Source: VXMT01 sp965204835 (lineage in GTDB: Bacteria; Chloroflexota; Dehalococcoidia; UBA2979). From it: a stretch of DNA of 64,000 nt. Numbering within the stretch: the stretch's first letter is position 1; each line of letters starts with the position of its first letter. The notes under the pieces were generated by a model. The model was not told where the DNA came from, searched no databases, and was given only the letters and a program-made list of their open reading frames with translations. Below, in pieces: positions 59,492-64,000 of this stretch. The stretch spans positions 620,001-684,000 of the forward strand of contig OZ242017.1 in assembly GCA_965204835.1 (NCBI GenBank). The letters run 5' to 3'. Made by a program: the position numbers and the translations under genes.

Positions 59492-61348
59492 CTAGCTGCC
59501 GCAGCCGCCGACGAGGAAGGCCTCACCAGCGTCGATGCCGTCCGCGTAGAGGTCGTTGAACGCCCGGTTCACGAAGTCCGGGGAGCCAACGAAGTAGCCC
59601 ACGTACTCACCCAGGCTGGTGCCGTAGATGGAGGCCGAGGGGCCACACACGTCCGTCACCACTGCCACGAGGTCAGCGACCGAGCCGCCGTTGAAGCTCA
59701 CGGCCGTGAAGCCGGTGCTCGCCGGGGTCTTGTTCAGAGCCGGAACGTGCGCCGGAGGAGTGGGCTCCTCAGGAGCCTCACCGATCTGGAGCGTCAGGCG
59801 GTGGTCCACCGTGCCCGCGGTGATCAGGATCTCCGACATGCCCACGCTCGAAGGCGCGATGAACGTGAACGTGGCCTTGCCGTTCTTGGTCGCCGTCTGG
59901 GCCTTCTCGATGAGGCCATCGCCGCCGACCTTGCGGATGTTCACGTCGGTGATGCCGACGAGCACGTCCTCGTCGTCCCACACCGAGACCGTGATCTTGG
60001 TGACGCTCGACGTGTCAACCATGCCCGTGACGTCCGTGGTGATGCTCGAAGGCGCACCGGCAACCTCGACCGTGGCCGAAGCCTTGAGCGTGCCAATCGC
60101 GAAGTTGAGCGTGTGCTCACCGCGCGTGGTGGCCTTCGTGGTGCCCTCGGCCTTCTGGGTGTTCACCTCGACGACGCACTTGCCAGCGGCGTTCGTGCCG
60201 TTGGTGGTGAAGTTCTCCGTGGTCGGCGGAGTCGCGCCAGCGTCCGTCACCGGATCCTTGTCGTCACCACACGCGGGGATGCTGTCCGCCGCCTTCGTGG
60301 CGATGTAGTCGACGTTGTACCCGCTGCCATCAGCGGTGTCGTCCGGCGTCGCGTCCCTCGAGGTCGTGACCTTCACCGCGTCGTCGTCGGGCCCGACCAC
60401 TTCCTTCGAACCGACCGGATTGACCACCTGGCCAGCGACGGGGTTGCCGGCGCCGTCCGTGACCGTCAGCACGACGAAGACCGACCCGCCGATCTCGACG
60501 GAGTCCTGCTGCGGCGCGGCCGTCAGGTTCTTGGCAGTGCCGAACAGCGTCACCGTGGCCGTGGCGGTCCGGGTGCCGAGCCTCGCCGTGACTGTGGCGG
60601 TTCCTTCGACGCCACCGCCGGTAAGCAGGACATCGACAATGCCGTCAGCAGTCGTGGTGGCGGTGCATGCCTGGGTGGGGCCCGCCGCAGCGGACCCGGC
60701 AGTGGCAGCGCAGCCGACCGTGCCGTGCGTCGTGATGACCTGGACCGCCTGGCCCGCCAGGAGTCCAGCCGGGGACGAGGCGTTCTTCACCGTGACGGTG
60801 AGGTTCGAGGTGCCTGCAGTCGCAGGAATCGTCTTGTCCGCCGCCGCGTCGGTCTTGATCGCGAGCGACCCGACCAGGCCCCCCTTGGAGACGGTGATGA
60901 CCCAGGTCGCATCGGTGGCGGTGCCGCCGATCCCCACAACGCTGAGCAGGATGTGCCCCTCGTCGGAGTCTGCGTCGACGTTCAGAACGACGACTACCTC
61001 GCTGGCAGTGTTCTGCTTGCCGTCGGTAGCGGAATCGGAGTCGCCCGTGTCACACGCAGCGTTGGCATTGCTGCATGCGACCGACTGACCGCCGCCCGCA
61101 GCGAAGCTGGCACCAACGCCGTCGGCCGTGTCCGTGATGGTCACCCGCGCAAACGTGCTAGGCACGATGACGTTGACCGTGTCGCCAGGCGCTACAGTCA
61201 CAGCGGTCGGGTTGGCGGTATCACCCAGGAAGGCCGGCGCGGCCTCGGCCGTCTGTGTGGAGGTGGACGAGACCAGCACGGCGAACGCCACCGCGAAGGC
61301 GGCGGCGACCACGAGTGCGGATGCGCCCATCTTTCGTACGTAACTCAA
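59492..61348 (-). CDS. Large secreted S-layer-like protein with Ig-like domains
   Basis: This is a 618-residue exported protein (signal ALVVAAAFAVAFAVLVSSTS to AEA). It is Val/Thr/Ala-rich and beta-stranded, with several bacterial Ig/invasin-like repeats (LTVTVKNASSPAGLLAGQAV; VFVVLTVTDGAGNPVAGQVV; ITVSVWDDEDVLVGITDVNI). The C-terminus (FNGGSVADLVAVVTDVCGPS, then YFVGSPDFVNRAFNDLYADG) is the module shared with the 224-residue neighbour. Composition suits an S-layer or abundant envelope protein. It is the largest of three consecutive leftward secreted-protein genes, each with its own hairpin or ribosome-binding site. Confidence 0.78.
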   Translation of the reverse strand: MSYVRKMGASALVVAAAFAVAFAVLVSSTSTQTAEAAPAFLGDTANPTAVTVAPGDTVNVIVPSTFARVTITDTADGVGASFAAGGGQSVACSNANAACDTGDSDSATDGKQNTASEVVVVLNVDADSDEGHILLSVVGIGGTATDATWVITVSKGGLVGSLAIKTDAAADKTIPATAGTSNLTVTVKNASSPAGLLAGQAVQVITTHGTVGCAATAGSAAAGPTQACTATTTADGIVDVLLTGGGVEGTATVTARLGTRTATATVTLFGTAKNLTAAPQQDSVEIGGSVFVVLTVTDGAGNPVAGQVVNPVGSKEVVGPDDDAVKVTTSRDATPDDTADGSGYNVDYIATKAADSIPACGDDKDPVTDAGATPPTTENFTTNGTNAAGKCVVEVNTQKAEGTTKATTRGEHTLNFAIGTLKASATVEVAGAPSSITTDVTGMVDTSSVTKITVSVWDDEDVLVGITDVNIRKVGGDGLIEKAQTATKNGKATFTFIAPSSVGMSEILITAGTVDHRLTLQIGEAPEEPTPPAHVPALNKTPASTGFTAVSFNGGSVADLVAVVTDVCGPSASIYGTSLGEYVGYFVGSPDFVNRAFNDLYADGIDAGEAFLVGGCGS

Positions 61349-61967
61349 AATCGTTCTCTCTTCCTTCGAGTTACCTGGTTACTGTCTTGCTCTCGCGTCG
61401 AGCTGGTCGATCGCCCTCCTCCGCTGGTGGTTCCGCCGCGAGCGATAGCGGTACGGGCTTGTGCCGCCGCTCGAGCTGGACGCCGCAAGCGAGCCGGGTG
61501 CGGGGAAGGTCCCCGCAGCCGGCGCGTGCCGTCCCGCTGTAGCCGCCCTGGTGGCAACCTCGCTGCTCCTCCCGTGCCCCCCGCAACACTTGCAGAAGGC
61601 ACCCAGGTCCCCACCCGTTGATGGTGGGGACACATAGCGAGTAACGCGCCGGAGCGGCCCCGGGTTAATGGGAGGGCGGCGCTATGTGGCCACATGACGC
61701 CGCAACCCGGATGACCGCCCGACCGCCGGGCACGCGAAACGTGCCCGCGCGCCCGCGATCTCGCCGTATGTGTTGATAGCAGCCCCCCGCCCAACGGTCG
61801 AGCGCCGGGCCCCTTCGGGGCCCCTCGCCGCGCGGTCCTCGCGGGCTCCTCGGGGCCCCCTCGGGGCGTCGGCCCGCGGGGTATCCCCGCGTCAAGGGAA
61901 GCCCGTACGGGCTTCCCGCCCCGGAAGGCCGGTGTGTGGGGGGCGTCGAGGGGGTGGGGGTGTCGGG
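61349..61967. other. Intergenic stretch with a palindromic repeat copy
   Basis: About 620 bases have no convincing gene. It is the likely promoter region of the S-layer-like gene. It holds repeat copy 4 at 61876. Long frames on both strands are Arg/Pro/Gly-rich shadows. Confidence 0.45.
61876..61917 (+). repeat. Palindromic repeat element, copy 4
   Basis: GCGGGGTATCCCCGC (61876-61890) is followed by GGGAAGCCCGT/ACGGGCTTCCC, a perfect 11-bp hairpin. It has the two-hairpin layout of copy 1. Confidence 0.75.
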
Positions 61968-62045
61968 TCAGCCGCCGATCAGTCGGGCGATGGCGGCGGC
62001 GGCGGTCATGCCGCCGACGACGGCGGCGACCGTCCACTTGATCAT
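61968..62045 (-). CDS. 25-residue membrane peptide or out-of-frame tail of the preceding gene
   Basis: MIKWTVAAVVGGMTAAAAIA RLIGG is a single membrane helix. Its ATG overlaps the stop of the DUF1640-like coiled-coil gene (ATGA). In paralogues the helix is in the same frame as the coiled coil, so this is either a coupled small gene or the result of a frameshift. Confidence 0.45.
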   Translation of the reverse strand: MIKWTVAAVVGGMTAAAAIARLIGG

Positions 62046-62287
62046 CCGCGTCTCCACTCCGCGATGCGGGCGTCCATGCGCCCTTCGAACTCGGCGAAGC
62101 GGGTGTCCATGCGCCCTACGAGCTCGGCGAAGCGGGTGTCCATGCGCGCCTCGAGCCGCTCCTGGCCGGCCTCCGTCGCCAGTCCGTCGGTGGTATCGGC
62201 CATCACGTCGGCGACGCCATTCGCCGCGCGCTCCTCCATGCCTGCGTCCGTGAGGCGTCGGGCGGGGCGTTCGGTGTCTAGTGCCAT
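62042..62287 (-). CDS. DUF1640-like coiled-coil protein, membrane helix out of frame
   Basis: This is an 81-residue protein. The N-terminus MALDTERPARRLTDAGMEER, then AANGVADVMADTTDGLATEA, is nearly the same as that of the next gene upstream. The coiled coil contains three RMDTRFAE-like 11-residue repeats. The frame ends just before the membrane helix, which lies in the overlapping peptide. Confidence 0.6.
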   Translation of the reverse strand: MALDTERPARRLTDAGMEERAANGVADVMADTTDGLATEAGQERLEARMDTRFAELVGRMDTRFAEFEGRMDARIAEWRRG

Positions 62288-62301
62288 CGGTCAGCGGACG
62301 A

Positions 62302-62604
62302 TCAGTCCAGCGCCATGATGATGGTAACGATGGCAGCGGTACCGGCGAGGATGCCGAGGCCCTGGATCCAGAGCGCGCGGTAGATGTCGGCCCGGAAGTC
62401 CGCGGCGTCGGCCCGGGACTCCGCGATCTCGGCCCGCATCTCCGCGAAGCCGGCCTCCATGCGCGCCTCGAGCCGCTCCAGGCCGGCCTCCGTCGCCAGT
62501 CCGTCGGTGGCATCGGCCATCAAGTCGGCGACGCCATTCGCCGCGCGCTCCTCCATGCCTGCGTCCGTGAGGCGTCGGGCGGCGCGTTCGGTGTCTAGCG
62601 CCAT
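62302..62604 (-). CDS. DUF1640-like coiled-coil membrane protein, complete copy
   Basis: This is a 100-residue protein. The N-terminus MALDTERAARRLTDAGMEER is followed by the coiled coil LERLEARMEAGFAEMRAEIA and an in-frame C-terminal helix LGILAGTAAIVTIIMALD. It is the only one of the three leftward copies with coiled coil and membrane helix in one frame. It begins 4 bases after the expected stop of the upstream copy. Confidence 0.7.
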   Translation of the reverse strand: MALDTERAARRLTDAGMEERAANGVADLMADATDGLATEAGLERLEARMEAGFAEMRAEIAESRADAADFRADIYRALWIQGLGILAGTAAIVTIIMALD

Positions 62605-62607
62605 CGG

Positions 62608-62855
62608 TCAGCCGACGATCTGTACGATGGCGGCCGCGATGGCCGCGATGAAGCCCCGTTTATCGCCAGACGCAGCTCGTCGGCTGCGGCGCGCAGCTCC
62701 TCGACGGCCGCGCGGAGCCTGTCGACTTCGTCCTTCGTCGCGAGCCGCGGCGCGAACTCGTCGGCTAACAGGCGCACGATGGCGTCGGCGTGCGAGGCCT
62801 CGATGCCGCCGTCCCGGAGTTGCAGCGATGCCTGGAGGGTGTCGAGCAGCGTCAT
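62608..62855 (-). pseudogene. DUF1640-like gene with frameshift before the membrane helix
   Basis: The start MTLLDTLQASLQLRDGGIEA SHADAIV matches the gene at 57123, and ATKDEVDRLRAAVEELRAAA forms the coiled coil. After LRLA the membrane helix GFIAAIAAAIVQIVG continues in another frame, ending at 62608. In the starting frame the protein ends with an unrelated Ser/Arg/Pro tail at 62595. A one-base indel near 62660 would explain it. Confidence 0.6.
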
Positions 62856-62896
62856 GGGGCTATCGTAGGGCCCCGTGGCAACACCTGTCCAATCAC

Positions 62897-62921
62897 GCAA
62901 CACTTGTCCTATAACAAAGTG
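62897..62921 (-). promoter_or_regulatory. Shared upstream element, second copy
   Basis: On the minus strand this reads CTTTGTTATAGGACAAGTGT TGC and matches the element at 57077. A near-repeat GGACAGGTGTTGC follows, then TACGAT about 10 bases before the ATG. Confidence 0.5.
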
Positions 62922-62991
62922 AATATTCGTGCAGGTGGCCGGCCGAGGTGGCAGGCCGGGTGACCCCGAAATGGGGCCCTTCTGGGGCCAT

Positions 62992-64000
62992 CTACCCGAG
63001 CACGTCGTCGAGCGCCTCGGCGGCGGCGTCCTGCTGCCCGGCGACGAGGTGGCCATAGACGTCCATCGTGAACGCGGTGGACGTGTGCCCGAGGCGCCGC
63101 GACACCGTCATGACGTCGACGCCCGCGAGGATGAGCTGGCTCGCGGCCGTGTGTCGCAGCGTATGGAAGTTCACTTCGTGGGGCGCGTCGATAGCACTCC
63201 CGCTGACGAGCTTGCGGAGGCCGCGGGTGAAGAGATTGCGGCTCCAGTAGCCCCCGTGCCGGTTGGGGAACACGAGGCCGTGCTCTTGCCACGTCGCGCC
63301 CGACCTGAGTCGTTCCGCGTCCTGGAGCTCCCGGTGCTCCCGGAGCCGCGCCACCGTGCTGGCCGACAGCCGGATCGTGCGGCTCGAGCGGTCCGTCTTC
63401 GGCGGCCGTAACTCGAACCCCCCGTCCATGTAGTGCAGTGCCCGGATCACACGGAAGGAGCGGGCGTCCAGGTCGACGACGTCCCACATGGCGCCGAGCA
63501 GTTCCCCCTGGCGCGCACCGGTAGCCAGCGCGAAACGCACGATCGTGTCGTACGGGCCGCCGTCCACCACCCTCAGCAGTTCGGCGATTTCGTCCTTGTT
63601 GAGCGCCCGCCGTTCCCGTCGCCCGCGAGCGAGCGAGGGGCGGGGCACGTCGGATGCCGGGTTGCTCGCCAGCAGCTTCTGCCTGACCGCGGCCGCGAGC
63701 GCCGTGTTGAGGACGCCGAGGACCCTCGCGGTGGTTCCGGGTGCGCGGGACTTCGAGAGCTCGTCCTTGAGCGAGCTGACATGTTGGGCGTTGAGGTCCT
63801 GCAGGCGCACCCCGCCCAGCGCGGGAACGAGATGGTTTTTCAGGATGCCGCGGTAGTTATACGCGGTCTCACGGCCAAGTGCGCCGTCGCCTGCGTGCTG
63901 GTCGATCCAGCGGGCCAGCCATTCACCCGTCGTGACCTCGTGCGGATCGACGCCGCCGTGATCGCGCTCGTGGAGTGCCTTGATCAGGGCAGCCTGGGCG
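62992..64000 (-). CDS. Tyrosine recombinase / phage-type integrase, partial at window edge
   Basis: At least 336 residues are visible, and the N-terminus continues beyond the window (the frame is open from GEWLARWIDQHAGDGALGRE). The catalytic residues are complete: Arg in ATGARQGELLGAMW, Lys in PPKTDRSSRTI, HTLRHTAAS, LGHTSTAFTMDVYGH (second His and Tyr). A SAM-like core-binding domain precedes them. It resembles actinophage-type integrases. It lies just upstream of the DUF1640-like cluster and could be the integrase of an element extending to the right. Confidence 0.93.
   Translation of the reverse strand, partial: AQAALIKALHERDHGGVDPHEVTTGEWLARWIDQHAGDGALGRETAYNYRGILKNHLVPALGGVRLQDLNAQHVSSLKDELSKSRAPGTTARVLGVLNTALAAAVRQKLLASNPASDVPRPSLARGRRERRALNKDEIAELLRVVDGGPYDTIVRFALATGARQGELLGAMWDVVDLDARSFRVIRALHYMDGGFELRPPKTDRSSRTIRLSASTVARLREHRELQDAERLRSGATWQEHGLVFPNRHGGYWSRNLFTRGLRKLVSGSAIDAPHEVNFHTLRHTAASQLILAGVDVMTVSRRLGHTSTAFTMDVYGHLVAGQQDAAAEALDDVLG

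Noticed and set aside
59069..61621. Rightward frame of 850 codons opposite the S-layer-like gene
   Set aside because: It has no signal peptide or motifs, and the opposite strand has a signal peptide, Ig-like repeats and a ribosome-binding site.

Overview
This 64 kb, very GC-rich window most likely comes from a Chloroflexota-like bacterium, possibly an uncultivated host-associated or marine lineage. That placement is an inference. It rests on long Thr-Pro linkers after lipoprotein signal peptides, several giant plant-type leucine-rich-repeat (LRR) lipoproteins, a kinase fused to its own response regulator, and an S-layer-like secreted protein with a C-terminal domain shared by its neighbour. 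There is no rRNA, no complete tRNA and no core housekeeping gene. The whole window reads as accessory genome.

Layout. (1) 0.3-12.4 kb is a defence or restriction-modification island: a DNA methyltransferase of the TSPPY type, a 1594-residue GHKL-ATPase/SF2-helicase fusion, an overlapping pair (Rossmann-like protein and GHKL ATPase), and a divergent gene fusing an endonuclease III-type glycosylase to a cytosine-5 methyltransferase. A tyrosine recombinase (12.8-13.8 kb) closes the island beside a short inverted-repeat site that recurs twice near 44.2 kb. (2) 14-19 kb holds a broken IS5-type element, small toxin-antitoxin-like genes, a toxin relic with a stop at codon 4, a HsdS tail, and a RusA plus nuclease/HEPN pair. 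(3) 19.4-27.1 kb holds three large LRR surface proteins in one direction. One is fused to a glucose/sorbosone dehydrogenase-like propeller, and one lies downstream of a 23-base C tract. (4) 27.2-44.8 kb is a dense toxin-antitoxin graveyard: AbiE, PIN, HicAB, MazF-like, MNT/HEPN, three XRE-ImmA/IrrE regulators and Fic. The partner predicted to be toxic is usually truncated, frameshifted or lacks a catalytic residue, while the antitoxin stays open. An IS256 element with an exact 8-bp target duplication splits one antitoxin. (5) 45-52.6 kb holds two tandemly duplicated LRR lipoproteins, followed by a hybrid kinase/OmpR-type regulator. (6) 55.2-62.9 kb holds secreted multidomain proteins flanked by two sets of tiny coiled-coil/membrane proteins (DUF1640-like) that share an upstream element. 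One of them carries a palindromic repeat inserted in frame. (7) A second tyrosine recombinase runs off the right edge.

How it may work together. Recombinases, IS elements and repeats mark this as a recombination-prone cargo region. It carries one apparently intact genome-defence island, an actively duplicating set of surface LRR proteins likely to mediate adhesion or host interaction, and decaying selfish modules. All functions are predictions from sequence. Start codons were chosen from ribosome-binding sites, overlaps and signal peptides, and many could move by a few codons.
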